Notes: generated by a model from the letters alone, not told the origin. DNA of 64,000 bases from Pleomorphomonas carboxyditropha (GCF_002770725.1 NZ_NQVN01000003.1:124001-188000); one strand, 5' to 3'. Shown: positions 1 to 8,779, counted from the stretch's first letter. A program made the numbers and translations.

Positions 1-701
1 GCGTCGCCATGGTGTTCCAGCAGTTCGGCCTCCTGCCTTGGCGGACGGTGGCCGACAACGTGGCGCTCGGCCTCGAGCTTTCCGGCATCCCCAAGGCGGA
101 GATCGCCGCCCGCGTCGAAACCGAGCTCAGGCGCGTCCATCTGGCGGACTGGGCCGATCGCCGGGTGCAGGAGCTTTCCGGCGGCATGCAGCAGCGGGTC
201 GGCCTCGCCCGGGCGTTCGCCACCGAGGCGCCGATCCTTCTGATGGACGAGCCCTTCTCGGCGCTCGATCCGCTCATCCGCGACAAGCTGCAGGACGAGC
301 TGATCGGCTTCCGCGCCGAACTCAAGCGCACCATCCTGTTCGTCAGCCACGACCTCGACGAGGCGATGAAGCTCGGCGACCGCATCGCCATCATGGCCGG
401 CGGCCGCGTGGTGCAGGTGGGCACCGCGCAGGAGATCATGCTCGCGCCGGCGACGCCCTATGTCGCCGAATTCGTCGCCCACATGAACCCGCTCAACGTG
501 TTGCGCGCCGCCGACGTGATGACGGCCGCCGTCGATGCGGCGCGCGAGGAGGGTGACGCCGTGGTCGCCCGCTGCACGCCGATCCGCGAGGTGATGGCCG
601 CCTCCGTCGCCACCGGCAGGCCGGTGCTGGTGGAGGACGGCGGCCAAATCGTCGGCGCCATCAGCTCGGAAGCGATCCTGAAGGCCATCCTCAGGAAGTG
701 A
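1..701 (+). CDS. Glycine betaine/choline-type ABC transporter ATP-binding protein (5' end outside window)
   Basis: This is the C-terminal part of an importer ATPase; the open frame runs off the left edge, so the Walker A region is missing. The visible part starts at the Q-loop (MVFQQFGLLPW). It then has the ABC signature LSGGMQQRVGLARAF, Walker B ILLMDEPFSALDP and the switch histidine in LFVSHDLDEA. The wording and the tail resemble ProV/ChoV-family ATPases, which couple ATP hydrolysis to uptake of quaternary amines. The last ~60 residues (REVMAAS...VGAISSEAILKAIL) look like a single CBS-type regulatory segment, as in OpuA/ProV. The first ATG in the window is only an internal Met. The gene is convergent with the ureohydrolase and their stop codons abut. 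The substrate is inferred from family resemblance only. Confidence 0.85.
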   Translation, partial: VAMVFQQFGLLPWRTVADNVALGLELSGIPKAEIAARVETELRRVHLADWADRRVQELSGGMQQRVGLARAFATEAPILLMDEPFSALDPLIRDKLQDELIGFRAELKRTILFVSHDLDEAMKLGDRIAIMAGGRVVQVGTAQEIMLAPATPYVAEFVAHMNPLNVLRAADVMTAAVDAAREEGDAVVARCTPIREVMAASVATGRPVLVEDGGQIVGAISSEAILKAILRK

Positions 702-1604
702 TCAGCCGGTCTTCGCCGATCCAACGAGGCCGAGATAGTCCCAGATCACCGTGGCGGCGGCGAGCGCCGTGATCTCCGAGACGTCATAGGCGGGCGCCAC
801 CTCGACGACGTCCATGCCGACGAAGTCGATGCCCGTCAGGCTTCGCAGGATCGCCTGGCTCTGCCAGGGGAATAGCCCGGCGAATTCCGGCGTGCCGGTG
901 CCAGGCGCAAAGGCCGGGTCGAGACAGTCGACATCATAGCTGAAATAGGCCGGTCCGGCGCCGATCACCTGGCGGATGCGCTCGGTCACGGCGGCCGGCC
1001 CCAGCGCGTGGACGTCCTGGGCGGTGAGGATGCCGACGCCCCTGCCGATCGTCCAGTCCCACACGTCGCGCTGCACCGGCGAGCGGATGCCGATCTGGAC
1101 CATCCGCCGGGGATCGACGAGGCCCTCCTCGATGGCATGATAGAACGGCGAGCCGTGGCCGTAGACCTGACCGAAGTTGTCCGGCCAGGTGTCGACGTGG
1201 GCGTCGAAATGAACGAGGCCGAGCGGCGCGCCGAGCTTGCGGCGAAGCGCCCGCAACAGCGGCAGCGTGATGCCGTGCTCGCCGCCGATGGCAATGAGGT
1301 GGTTCAGATCCTCGGCCTGCCGTTCGATCACCCGGTAGCTTTCGGCAAGATCGCCGAGGGCGATCGCGAAGTCGCCGATGTCGGCGATGTCGAGCCGGGT
1401 CGGATCGATCCAGAAATGCGGATGATCGCCGTCGGTCAGCATGCGGCTCGCCGCGCGCACGGCGGCCGGGCCGGAGCGGGCGCCGGTGCGGTTGGTGACG
1501 CCGATATCGAGCGGAATGCCGGCCAGCGCATAGGCGGCGCTGCGATCGAAGCGGGCGAGCCCCATGAAGCTCGGGGCGACGGCAAAGGTCGGGGTACCGG
1601 ACAT
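702..1604 (-). CDS. speB: Agmatinase/guanidino-hydrolase family protein (ureohydrolase)
   Basis: A 300-residue arginase/agmatinase-fold enzyme that would release urea from a guanidino compound such as agmatine. The binuclear Mn site is visible: His110 in GGEHG, Asp134/His136/Asp138 in HFDAHVDTW, and Asp224/Asp226 in SYDVDCLDP, followed by the family signature PGTGTPEFAG. Length is normal for SpeB. The first metal motif reads GGEHG where most agmatinases have GGDHS, and many family members act on guanidinobutyrate or other guanidino acids, so agmatine is not certain. The gene sits between a betaine-type ABC ATPase (convergent) and a sensor kinase gene ending 31 nt upstream on the same strand. 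Symbol by family only. Confidence 0.8.
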   Translation of the reverse strand: MSGTPTFAVAPSFMGLARFDRSAAYALAGIPLDIGVTNRTGARSGPAAVRAASRMLTDGDHPHFWIDPTRLDIADIGDFAIALGDLAESYRVIERQAEDLNHLIAIGGEHGITLPLLRALRRKLGAPLGLVHFDAHVDTWPDNFGQVYGHGSPFYHAIEEGLVDPRRMVQIGIRSPVQRDVWDWTIGRGVGILTAQDVHALGPAAVTERIRQVIGAGPAYFSYDVDCLDPAFAPGTGTPEFAGLFPWQSQAILRSLTGIDFVGMDVVEVAPAYDVSEITALAAATVIWDYLGLVGSAKTG

Positions 1605-1635
1605 GACGCTCCTGAGAGTGCAAAGCCGGCGCCGC

Positions 1636-3027
1636 TCAGGTCTCGGCGGCGACCGGCAGATGGATGGTCGCAGTCAAGCCGCCGCCGGGCCGGTTGGCAA
1701 GCGTCAATTCGCCGCCATGGGCGCGGACGACCGACCGCGCCGTGGCAAGGCCGAGGCCGACGCCGCCGGTTTCCAGGTTGCGCGAGGTCTCGAGCCGGGT
1801 GAAGGGGGCGAACACCTCCTCCATCTTGTCCTCGGGAATGCCGGGACCGTCGTCGTCGACGGCGATGACGACGGCCGCCGCCGAGCGTTCCAGCCGGATG
1901 CGGGCGCGGACGCCGTAGCGGACGGCGTTCTCCACGAGGTTGCGCAGGGCGCGCCTGAGCGACACCGGCCGCACCGACAGATAGACGTGCTCCGGCCCCT
2001 CTACGGTGACGTCGTGGCCGAGGTCGGAAAAATCGGCCGACACCGCCTCGACCAGCGCCACCAGATCGGTGTTGCGCGATTCCTCGGCCGCCGCGTCGTC
2101 GCGCGCGAAGGCCAGCGTCGCCTCGGCCATGCGCGTCATCTCGTCGATGGTGTCGACCATCCGCTCGCGCGTCTCGTCGTCGTCGATGAACTCGGCCCGG
2201 AGGCGCAGGGAGGTGAGCGGCGTGCGGAGATCGTGGCTGATCGCCGCCACCATGCGCGTCCGGTCGGCGACGAAGCGGCTGACGCGCGCCTGCATGGCGT
2301 TGAAGGCGCGATTGGCGCGGACGATCTCCTCCGGGCCACGCTCGGGCAGGTCGGGCACGCCGTCGCCGCGCCCCAGCCGGTCGGAGGCCTGCGCCAGTTC
2401 CCTGAGCGGCTTGGTGATGCGCCGCACCGACAGGGCGGTGACCAGCGATATGGCGATCACCGTCAGGAAGGTCGACATCACCACCGGCCAGGCCCAGAGT
2501 TGCGGGCGCGGCAGCAGCGTTTCGGAATTGAGCCATGTGCCGTCGGACAGGCGCACCGACAGCGCCAGCGTCGGCGGCAAGGGCTTCATCCGCTGCCGGC
2601 CGCCGGGGCCGAAGCCCTTGCCGTGCATCGGCATGTGCGGTTCGCCTTCGTCGCGATCGTTGTCGGCGAACTGGGCGCGCACTTCCCGGTCGGCGCCGAA
2701 GATTTCATTGAGCTTGTCGCGCGTCTCTCCGTCGGGCCAGACCGTGGCGGCGCCCTTGACCAGCGGATCCGCCGTCACCGAATAGCTGAGACGATAGGTG
2801 CTGAGCGCCGCGAGAACGCGGTCGCGCTGGCCGGCCGGCGTTTCCTCGATCAGATTGGCCAGGGTGGCGATGCGGCCGAGCACCTGCTCGCGCGCCGCCG
2901 CGTCGATCGCCGAGCGCCGGCTTTCGGCGAAGAAGGCCAGCGTGACCATCTGGGCGATCAGCACGGCGGCGATCAGCAGCACCGTGAGCTGGCCGGCCAG
3001 GCTGCGGGGAAACAGGCGCGGCCTCAC
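1636..3027 (-). CDS. Two-component sensor histidine kinase (HAMP/HisKA/HATPase)
   Basis: Membrane sensor kinase of 463 residues. It has an N-terminal membrane helix (about residues 10-34), a periplasmic loop to about 178, and a second helix (about 180-200). HAMP (RRITKPLRELAQASDRL) follows, then HisKA with phospho-acceptor His265 in AAISHDLRTPL, and HATPase_c with the N box NLVENAVRYG and G boxes DDDGPGIP and GVGLGLA. The periplasmic loop holds a Met/His/Gly-rich stretch (residues 131-148, HMPMHGKGFGPGG...). Its start overlaps the response-regulator stop by 4 nt (ATGA), so the pair is translationally coupled. The architecture is EnvZ/RstB-like; the signal is unknown. A metal or cation signal would fit the loop composition and the neighbouring EF-hand protein, but that is inference. 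Confidence 0.9.
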   Translation of the reverse strand: MRPRLFPRSLAGQLTVLLIAAVLIAQMVTLAFFAESRRSAIDAAAREQVLGRIATLANLIEETPAGQRDRVLAALSTYRLSYSVTADPLVKGAATVWPDGETRDKLNEIFGADREVRAQFADNDRDEGEPHMPMHGKGFGPGGRQRMKPLPPTLALSVRLSDGTWLNSETLLPRPQLWAWPVVMSTFLTVIAISLVTALSVRRITKPLRELAQASDRLGRGDGVPDLPERGPEEIVRANRAFNAMQARVSRFVADRTRMVAAISHDLRTPLTSLRLRAEFIDDDETRERMVDTIDEMTRMAEATLAFARDDAAAEESRNTDLVALVEAVSADFSDLGHDVTVEGPEHVYLSVRPVSLRRALRNLVENAVRYGVRARIRLERSAAAVVIAVDDDGPGIPEDKMEEVFAPFTRLETSRNLETGGVGLGLATARSVVRAHGGELTLANRPGGGLTATIHLPVAAET

Positions 3028-3752
3028 TCGGAAATTTCCTCGACGTCGGCGGCGAAGAGGTAGCCGCCGCCCCAGACGGTCTTGATCAGCTCGGGATTCT
3101 TCGGGTCGATCTCGATCTTCTTGCGCAGCCGGCTCACCTGGTTGTCGATGGAGCGGTCGAAAATCTGCGGCGTGCGCCCGGACGTGAGGTCCATCAACTG
3201 GTCGCGGTTCAGCACCATGTTGGGCCGCTTCAGGAAGGCGGTCAGCAACTGGAACTCGGCCGTCGACAGCGGCAGCGCCACGCCGTCGCCGCCGATCAGC
3301 TCGCGGCGGCGGGCGTCGAGCACGAAGCGGTCGAACTTCAGTTGCCGGGCTTCCAGCGGGTCGCGCGGCTTGGGCACCGCCTGCGTCCGCCTCAGCACGG
3401 CGCGGATGCGGGCGAGCAGCTCGCGCGGGTTGAACGGCTTGGTGAGGTAGTCGTCGGCGCCGATCTCCAGACCGACCACGCGGTCGGTATCCTCGGCCAT
3501 GGCGGTGAGCAGGATCACCGGCGTGTCGGAACTCTCGCGCAGGAACCGGCAGAGACTGAGTCCGTCCTCGCCGGGCATCATGATGTCGAGGACCACCAGG
3601 TCGACGGCGGCCGCCTTCAGCGCCTTGCGGGCCGCCGCCGCGCTTTCGGACGTGGTGACGCGGAAGCCGTTCTTCAGGAGGTAGCGGCCGATGAGGTCTC
3701 GGATTTCACGATGGTCGTCAACCACCAGGATATGCGGCTGTGGCTCGGTCAT
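3024..3752 (-). CDS. OmpR-family response regulator
   Basis: A 242-residue cytoplasmic regulator. The receiver domain (about 7-120) has the acidic pair in VVDDHRE, phospho-acceptor Asp56 in VLDIMMPGEDG, and the conserved Lys in DDYLTKPFNPRELLARI. The C-terminal winged helix (about 140-238) ends in the DNA-binding wing region FDRSIDNQVSRLRKKIE...IKTVWGGGYLF. It is first in a two-gene operon with the kinase that overlaps its stop codon. It is divergent from the EF-hand gene across a 223-nt gap, which is the likely place for its operator. The closest family resemblance is to OmpR/RstA-like regulators; target genes are not visible beyond that inference. Confidence 0.92.
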   Translation of the reverse strand: MTEPQPHILVVDDHREIRDLIGRYLLKNGFRVTTSESAAAARKALKAAAVDLVVLDIMMPGEDGLSLCRFLRESSDTPVILLTAMAEDTDRVVGLEIGADDYLTKPFNPRELLARIRAVLRRTQAVPKPRDPLEARQLKFDRFVLDARRRELIGGDGVALPLSTAEFQLLTAFLKRPNMVLNRDQLMDLTSGRTPQIFDRSIDNQVSRLRKKIEIDPKNPELIKTVWGGGYLFAADVEEISE

Positions 3753-3975
3753 GACAGATACTCTGGCGTTCCATTTCCCAAGGATAACGATCCGCCGGAT
3801 CGATGCCAGAGGAAATGGTATCGAGATGTATCAGCCGCCGGTGCAGTTACCGCTCAATACAACCAGGACCTTTCCCGGCAAATTCGCGCGACATTTCATC
3901 CCTATGTTGACCTGACCGCCGACGGGAACCCCCATCGAGCCGTGGGCGGAAACGGACAACCAAGGAGAAGCTCCC

Positions 3976-4551
3976 GTGAAAGCGCTCACACTCGCCACGA
4001 TTTCCGCCCTTTCCGTGATCACCGTCGGCACGGTCGCCTTCGCCGCCGGTCCCGGCATGGGCCCGATGGGCTTCGGCCCGGCGGGCGGCCCGATGAAGTT
4101 CTTCGCCGATGCCGATACCAACAAGGACGGCAAGCTCGACGCCGCCGAGATCGCCGCCTACCGCGACAAGATGTTCGCGGAGGCCAACAGCGACGGCCAG
4201 GACGGCGTGACCATCCAGGAATTCGAGCCCTGGTTCTGGAAGCAGCATCGCGAGATGATGGTGCGCGCCTTCCAGCGCCTCGACGCCGATGGCGACGGCC
4301 AGATCAGCAAGGCCGAGGCGGACGCCGCCAGCGACCGGCTGCTGAGTCGCTTCGACCGCAACAACGACGGCGTGCTGTCGTCCGACGACCGGCCGCGTCG
4401 CGACGGCTGGGGTCGCGACGGCAAGCACGGCCGCCATCACGGACCCGGCATGATGCAGCACCGGATGGGCCAGAACGACGGTCCCGACCAGGGCGGCCCG
4501 GCCGACGAGGCGCCGGCCGACGAGGCGCCGGCGCCCGCCCCGGCGCCCTGA
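3976..4551 (+). CDS. Secreted EF-hand (calcium-binding-like) protein
   Basis: A 191-residue exported protein. It has a signal peptide (residues 1-24, cleavage near AFAA), then four EF-hand loops: 45-58 (DADTNKDGKLDAAE), an atypical one at 71-82, 103-114 (DADGDGQISKAE) and 127-138 (DRNNDGVLSSDD). The tail is rich in His, Met and Gly (about 144-175) and ends in an Ala/Pro/Glu repeat with the unit PADEA twice. A GGAG ribosome binding site lies just before the ATG. The protein probably binds Ca2+ or another divalent ion in the periplasm. It is divergent from a two-component system whose sensor also has a Met/His-rich periplasmic stretch, so it may be a target of that system. It resembles EfhP/CasA-like or Spy-context proteins only loosely; function unknown. 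Confidence 0.85.
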   Translation: MKALTLATISALSVITVGTVAFAAGPGMGPMGFGPAGGPMKFFADADTNKDGKLDAAEIAAYRDKMFAEANSDGQDGVTIQEFEPWFWKQHREMMVRAFQRLDADGDGQISKAEADAASDRLLSRFDRNNDGVLSSDDRPRRDGWGRDGKHGRHHGPGMMQHRMGQNDGPDQGGPADEAPADEAPAPAPAP

Positions 4552-4571
4552 TCGCCAACCTATACAGCACG

Positions 4572-4600
4572 AAGGCCGCTCTCCCGGAGGGCGGCCTTCT
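4572..4600 (+). terminator. Rho-independent-like terminator after the EF-hand gene
   Basis: Perfect 8-bp stem AAGGCCGC/GCGGCCTT (4572-4579 and 4591-4598) with an 11-nt loop, followed by a short T-containing run (TCTTC), 20 nt after the EF-hand stop codon. Confidence 0.65.
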
Positions 4601-4635
4601 TCATAGCTGAATAGCTGAGCACGGCCGGATCGCGT

Positions 4636-5700
4636 TTAGCTGGGCGCGATGATCAGCAGGTCTTCCTTCTTGAAGGAGACGACGGCGGGCATGCCGATCT
4701 TCGGCAATTCGAGCGCCGGATCGTTGAAGATGTCGAGCGATACCCGCGCCTCCCTGAGCCGTACCCGCACGCGGATCACCGCGCCGAGGAAGGCCACCTC
4801 CTCGACGGTGCCGGTCAGCGTGTTGCGGTCGTCGTCGCCGCCGCCGAGGGTGAGCGCCTCGGGCCTCAGCGCCACCATCGCCTCGTCGGCGATGCCGAAG
4901 GCGGAAATGTCGCGCCTGGTCACCACCGGCTGGCCGTCGATCGACACGCGGCCGGCCGCCGGATCGACGACGCGCGCCTCGAACAGGTTGAGCGTGCCGA
5001 CGAAGCTGGCAACGAAGCGTGTCGCCGGATTGTTGTAGATCTCCGACGGCGTGCCGACCTGATCGGCGTGGCCCTGGTTCATCACCACGATGCGGTCGGA
5101 GATGGACAGCGCCTCCTCCTGGTCGTGGGTGACGAAGACGGTGGTGATGCCGAGCTCGCGCTGCAGGGCGCGGATTTCCTCGCGCAGGGAAACGCGGATC
5201 TTGGCGTCGAGCGCCGACAGCGGCTCGTCGAGCAGCAGCACCTGCGGCTTGACCGCCAGGGCGCGGGCGAGCGCCACGCGCTGCTGCTGGCCGCCGGAGA
5301 GCTGATAGGGGTAGCGGCCGCCGAGATCGGGCAGCTTGATCAGTTCCAGCATCTCGGCGACACGGGCGTCGATCTCGCCCCGCTCCTTGCCGGCGATCTT
5401 CAGACCGAAGCCGATGTTGCCGGCCACCGTCAGGTTGGGAAAGAGCGCGTAGGCCTGGAACACCATGCCGACGTTGCGCTTGGCCGGCGGCAGATTGGTC
5501 ATCTCGCTGCCGCCGACCCGGATCGAGCCCGACGTGGCCTTCTCGAAGCCTGCGATCATCCGGAGGATCGTGGTCTTGCCGCAGCCCGATGGGCCGAGGA
5601 AGGAAACGAACTCGCCCTTGTCGATGGACAGGTTGAAGTCGTGAACCACGGTGCTCGGACCGAAGGACTTCCGGAGATGGCTGATTTCGATGAAGGACAT
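4636..5700 (-). CDS. ABC transporter ATP-binding protein, PotA/FbpC type
   Basis: A 354-residue import ATPase. Walker A is GPSGCGKTT (about residues 36-44). The Q-loop is in VFQAYALFP, the signature is LSGGQQQRVALARAL, Walker B is LLLDEPLSALD and the switch histidine is in FVTHDQEEAL. A C-terminal TOBE-like domain follows (about 280-350). Such ATPases energise uptake of polyamines, ferric iron or phosphonates. It is the last gene of a four-gene operon: binding protein, two permeases, ATPase. It starts 32 nt after the second permease. The substrate cannot be read from the ATPase. Confidence 0.9.
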   Translation of the reverse strand: MSFIEISHLRKSFGPSTVVHDFNLSIDKGEFVSFLGPSGCGKTTILRMIAGFEKATSGSIRVGGSEMTNLPPAKRNVGMVFQAYALFPNLTVAGNIGFGLKIAGKERGEIDARVAEMLELIKLPDLGGRYPYQLSGGQQQRVALARALAVKPQVLLLDEPLSALDAKIRVSLREEIRALQRELGITTVFVTHDQEEALSISDRIVVMNQGHADQVGTPSEIYNNPATRFVASFVGTLNLFEARVVDPAAGRVSIDGQPVVTRRDISAFGIADEAMVALRPEALTLGGGDDDRNTLTGTVEEVAFLGAVIRVRVRLREARVSLDIFNDPALELPKIGMPAVVSFKKEDLLIIAPS

Positions 5701-5732
5701 CGGGCGTTCCGTGGAGTGGGCGGTTGGGCCGA

Positions 5733-6515
5733 TCAGGGTCGGGCGGCAACGGAGTTGCGGGAGACGACCTGGATGATGCCCATGCAGGCCCAGGTGATCG
5801 CGAAGGCCATGACGGCCAGCGCCGCCGGCTCATAGGCGCGATTGGCGCCGATGAGCTGGAGGTAGGGACCGAAGGCCGGCCGGTTGAGCAGGCTGGCGAA
5901 GGTGAATTCGCCGATGACGATGGCAAAGGTCAGGAAGGCGCCCGACAGCATCGCCGAACGGATGTTGGGCAGGATGATGCGCCAGATGATGGTGCCCGAG
6001 GAGGCGCCGAGGCTTTCGGCCGCTTCGGTCAGCGTCCGGACGTCGATCGAGCGGAGGCCGGTCTCGATCGAGCGGTACATGTAGGGCAGCGCCAGCGTCA
6101 CGTAGCCGCAGGCGAGCAGGAAGTTGGTGCCGAGCGTGAAGTTGGTGAGCGGCAGGATGCTCGACGAGTTGTAGAGGCGGAGATAGCCGAAGACGATGAC
6201 GATGGCCGGCACCACCAGCGGCAGCAGCGTCACGAACTCGATGAAAGGCCTGAGCTTCCTGAGCCGCAGCTCGACGAAATAGGCCATCGGCACGATGATC
6301 GCCATGCCGAACACGATGGTGACCACCGCGAGGACCACCGAAAAGCCGAGGGACGACTTGAACTGCGTGTCGGCGAGCACCACCCGGTAGGCTTCGAAGC
6401 TGTAGACGCCGCGGATTTTCCGGAGGGAGAACTCGAAGGTGGCGGCGAGCGGCACCAGGAAGTAGAGCGTGCCGATCAGGATGGCGAGCCAGTGGCTGAG
6501 ACGGTTGGTCTTCAT
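5733..6515 (-). CDS. ABC transporter permease (second subunit, PotC/ThiP-like half)
   Basis: Inner-membrane permease of about 260 residues with six predicted membrane helices. It has the cytoplasmic EAA-type loop EAAESLGASSGTIIWRIILPNI, which contacts the ATPase. The start was set at the ATG whose codon overlaps the stop of the upstream permease (ATGA at 6512-6515). The same frame stays open far upstream, but that region is coding on the first-permease frame. It pairs with the preceding permease to form the channel of this importer. Confidence 0.88.
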   Translation of the reverse strand: MKTNRLSHWLAILIGTLYFLVPLAATFEFSLRKIRGVYSFEAYRVVLADTQFKSSLGFSVVLAVVTIVFGMAIIVPMAYFVELRLRKLRPFIEFVTLLPLVVPAIVIVFGYLRLYNSSSILPLTNFTLGTNFLLACGYVTLALPYMYRSIETGLRSIDVRTLTEAAESLGASSGTIIWRIILPNIRSAMLSGAFLTFAIVIGEFTFASLLNRPAFGPYLQLIGANRAYEPAALAVMAFAITWACMGIIQVVSRNSVAARP

Positions 6516-7405
6516 TTGAGCCACCTTTCGCTGCGCATGCGGAGCAGGATGTAGCAGAGATTGGACAGGCCGGTGATGACGATCATGCCGAAGGCGATGG
6601 CGTAGCCGAGGTTCTGGTCGTGCAGCACGTCGCCGCGGATCTGCGCGTAGAGCAGGATGGTGACGATGTTGAGCGACGAGCCGGTCAGCGCATAGGCGGT
6701 GGCGATGGCGCCGAAGGCGTTGGCGAACAGCAGGAGCGTCGCACCGAGAAAGCTCGGCAGCAGCACGGGACCGGCGATATGGCGCCAGTATTGCCAGGTA
6801 GAGGCGCCGAGGATGGTCGCCGCCTCGCGCCACTCCTTCTTGATGCCCTCGATGGCCGGCGCGACGATCAGCACCATCAGCGGGATCTGGAAATAGAGAT
6901 AGGTGAGCGTCAATCCCCAGAAGGACAGGAGATTGAACCCCTGCGCGTAGATGTTGAGGCCGAAGACCGACGACAGGAACAGCGTGACGAGCCCCTGGCG
7001 GCCGAGCGTCGCCAGAAAGGCGAAGGCGAGCGGTACGCCGGCGAACTGCGAGGCGACGCCGGAAAAGGTCATGATGGTCGGCCTTATCCAGCGCGGCAGG
7101 CCGCCCGACACCGCCGCATAGGCGATGAAGGCGCCGATTGCCGCCCCGAGCACCGCCGAGGCGACCGACACCTTGATGGAAATCCAGTAGGACGACAGGA
7201 TGGTCGGCGTCCACAGCTTGCCGAGGTTGGCGAGCGTGAAGCTGCCGTCGTTGTCCTGGAAGGCGCCGACCACCAGGAACAGCGTCGGCAAGATCAGGAA
7301 CAGCACGGCGAAGACCATGAACGGCGTGACGCCGACGACGGCCCAGGGTACGCGCGGGCGGGGAAGACTGGCGGGCGATGCAGTGGAAGCCATGCTGTGT
7401 GCCAT
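6512..7405 (-). CDS. ABC transporter permease (first subunit, PotB-like)
   Basis: A 297-residue inner-membrane permease with about six helices and an EAA loop (WREAATILGASTWQYWRHIAGPVLLP). It is followed by the second permease with a 4-nt ATGA overlap. The N-terminus begins MAHSMAST; an alternative ATG lies four codons in. It is preceded by a 92-nt gap after the binding-protein gene that contains a terminator-like hairpin, so permease levels are probably lower than those of the binding protein. Confidence 0.88.
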   Translation of the reverse strand: MAHSMASTASPASLPRPRVPWAVVGVTPFMVFAVLFLILPTLFLVVGAFQDNDGSFTLANLGKLWTPTILSSYWISIKVSVASAVLGAAIGAFIAYAAVSGGLPRWIRPTIMTFSGVASQFAGVPLAFAFLATLGRQGLVTLFLSSVFGLNIYAQGFNLLSFWGLTLTYLYFQIPLMVLIVAPAIEGIKKEWREAATILGASTWQYWRHIAGPVLLPSFLGATLLLFANAFGAIATAYALTGSSLNIVTILLYAQIRGDVLHDQNLGYAIAFGMIVITGLSNLCYILLRMRSERWLK

Positions 7406-7426
7406 CCGGATCGGCGATCACGGAAA

Positions 7427-7456
7427 ACCGCCCTCCGGCGCGGGCCGGAGGACGGT
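7427..7456 (-). terminator. Intercistronic attenuating hairpin between binding protein and permease
   Basis: A 12-bp stem with one mismatch (7427-7438 with 7445-7456) and a 6-nt loop. On the minus strand it is followed by TTTT, so it looks like a leaky intrinsic terminator. Such elements downstream of ABC binding-protein genes let the binding protein be made in excess. Confidence 0.6.
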
Positions 7457-7497
7457 CTGTGGACTCGGGGGCGGGCGGCCTTGCGGGCCGCGCCGGC

Positions 7498-8601
7498 TTA
7501 CTTGACGTCGGCGCCGACGACGCTGTCCCAATTCTTGGTGATGGTCTCGTTGTAGGCCGCCTGCTCGTCGAGCGTCGGGAAGACGGCGTTGGCGTAACCC
7601 TCGGCCGGCGGCAGCTTGTCGAGCAGCTCCTGCGGGATCTTGCCGTTCTTGGCGAGGTCGTTGAAGCGGATCGGATGGCAGTAGCCCTTCAGCCAGCCGA
7701 GCTGCCCCTCGTCCGAATAGAGGTATTCCATCCACAGCTTGGCGGCGTTGGGATGCGGCGCATAGGCCGAGATCGCCTGGATGTAGACGCCGGCCAGCAC
7801 GCCGGTCTTCGGCACGACGACGTCGATCGGCGGGTTGCCGGCCAGCGTGTCGCGCCAGGACAGGAGATTGTAGTCCCAGGCGGCGATGATCGGCGTCGTG
7901 CCCTGAGCGAGCGACGCCGACTTGCCGATCACCGGCACGAAGTTGCCCTTGGCGACGACGTCCTTGAAGAAGTCGAGGCCGGCTTCGCCAGCCTTGGCGA
8001 CGTCGCCACCGGCGGCCGACAGACCGGCCGCGAAGACGGCGGAGATGGCCTGCGACGAGACGCGCGGATCGCCGGCCAGCGCGACGGCGTTGGCGAGTTC
8101 CGGCTTCAGGAGATCGGCCCAGTCGGCCGGGCTTTCCTTGACGAGGTCCTTGTTGATGCCGAACGACATCACGCCATAATAGTCGCCGTACCAGTGACCG
8201 TCGGCATCCTTGGCGCTGTCGGGGATGGTATCCCAGGTCGACACCTTATAGGGCTGCAGGAGGCCTTCGGCCTTGGCCGACGGGCCGAAGCTGAGGCCGA
8301 CGTCGATGACGTCGGGCGCCTGGTCGCCGGTGTTGCCCTTGTTCGCCTTGATCGCCTCGATCTCGTCGCCGGAACCGGCGTCCGGATTGAGTTCGTTGAC
8401 TTCGAGGCCGTACTTGGCCTTGAAGCCCTCGATGACGGCGCCGTAGCCGCACCAGTCATGCGGCAGGGCGATGGTGGTCAGCTTGCCTTCCGCCTTGGCG
8501 GCGGCGACCAGCTCGTCGAGCGAGGCGGCGAACGCCGGCGCGGAGGCACACAGGACGGCCTGCGCGGCGATGGTCGACGCGAGAAACAGCTTGAACGACA
8601 T
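7498..8601 (-). CDS. Periplasmic substrate-binding protein of a PotD/FbpA/PhnS-type ABC importer
   Basis: About 367 residues. It has a clear Sec signal peptide (MSFKLFLASTIAAQAVLCASAPAFAA) followed by a two-lobed solute-binding fold (ALPHDWCGYGAVIEGFKAKYG..., DVIDVGLSF, PSADWADLLKPE-like segments). The start is the ATG at 8599-8601, which begins a good signal peptide and has an AGGGGAA ribosome site. An earlier in-frame ATG at 8676 would put 25 non-signal-like residues in front. It is the first gene of the importer operon. Members of this class carry spermidine/putrescine, ferric iron, thiamine or 2-aminoethylphosphonate. No feature here decides which. Confidence 0.85.
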   Translation of the reverse strand: MSFKLFLASTIAAQAVLCASAPAFAASLDELVAAAKAEGKLTTIALPHDWCGYGAVIEGFKAKYGLEVNELNPDAGSGDEIEAIKANKGNTGDQAPDVIDVGLSFGPSAKAEGLLQPYKVSTWDTIPDSAKDADGHWYGDYYGVMSFGINKDLVKESPADWADLLKPELANAVALAGDPRVSSQAISAVFAAGLSAAGGDVAKAGEAGLDFFKDVVAKGNFVPVIGKSASLAQGTTPIIAAWDYNLLSWRDTLAGNPPIDVVVPKTGVLAGVYIQAISAYAPHPNAAKLWMEYLYSDEGQLGWLKGYCHPIRFNDLAKNGKIPQELLDKLPPAEGYANAVFPTLDEQAAYNETITKNWDSVVGADVK

Positions 8602-8779
8602 GACGGTTCCCCTGTTGGCCGGATGCCCCGGCACCCGGATTTCCCACTCTTCGGCAACGGCCAATCCCGCCTTCACGATGAAGGCGAACGGGCCTCGCGC
8701 GATTCAGATGGCGCACCGATTCCGGATGCCGCGAGCAGTCGGGAAAGGTTCGCCGTCTCCGCGTTCTTCGTTACCTGAG

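Noticed and set aside
5733-7421. A 562-codon minus frame that would make a larger fused permease.
   Set aside because: The part beyond 6515 is out of frame with the first permease, which is clearly real there; the ATGA overlap marks the true start.
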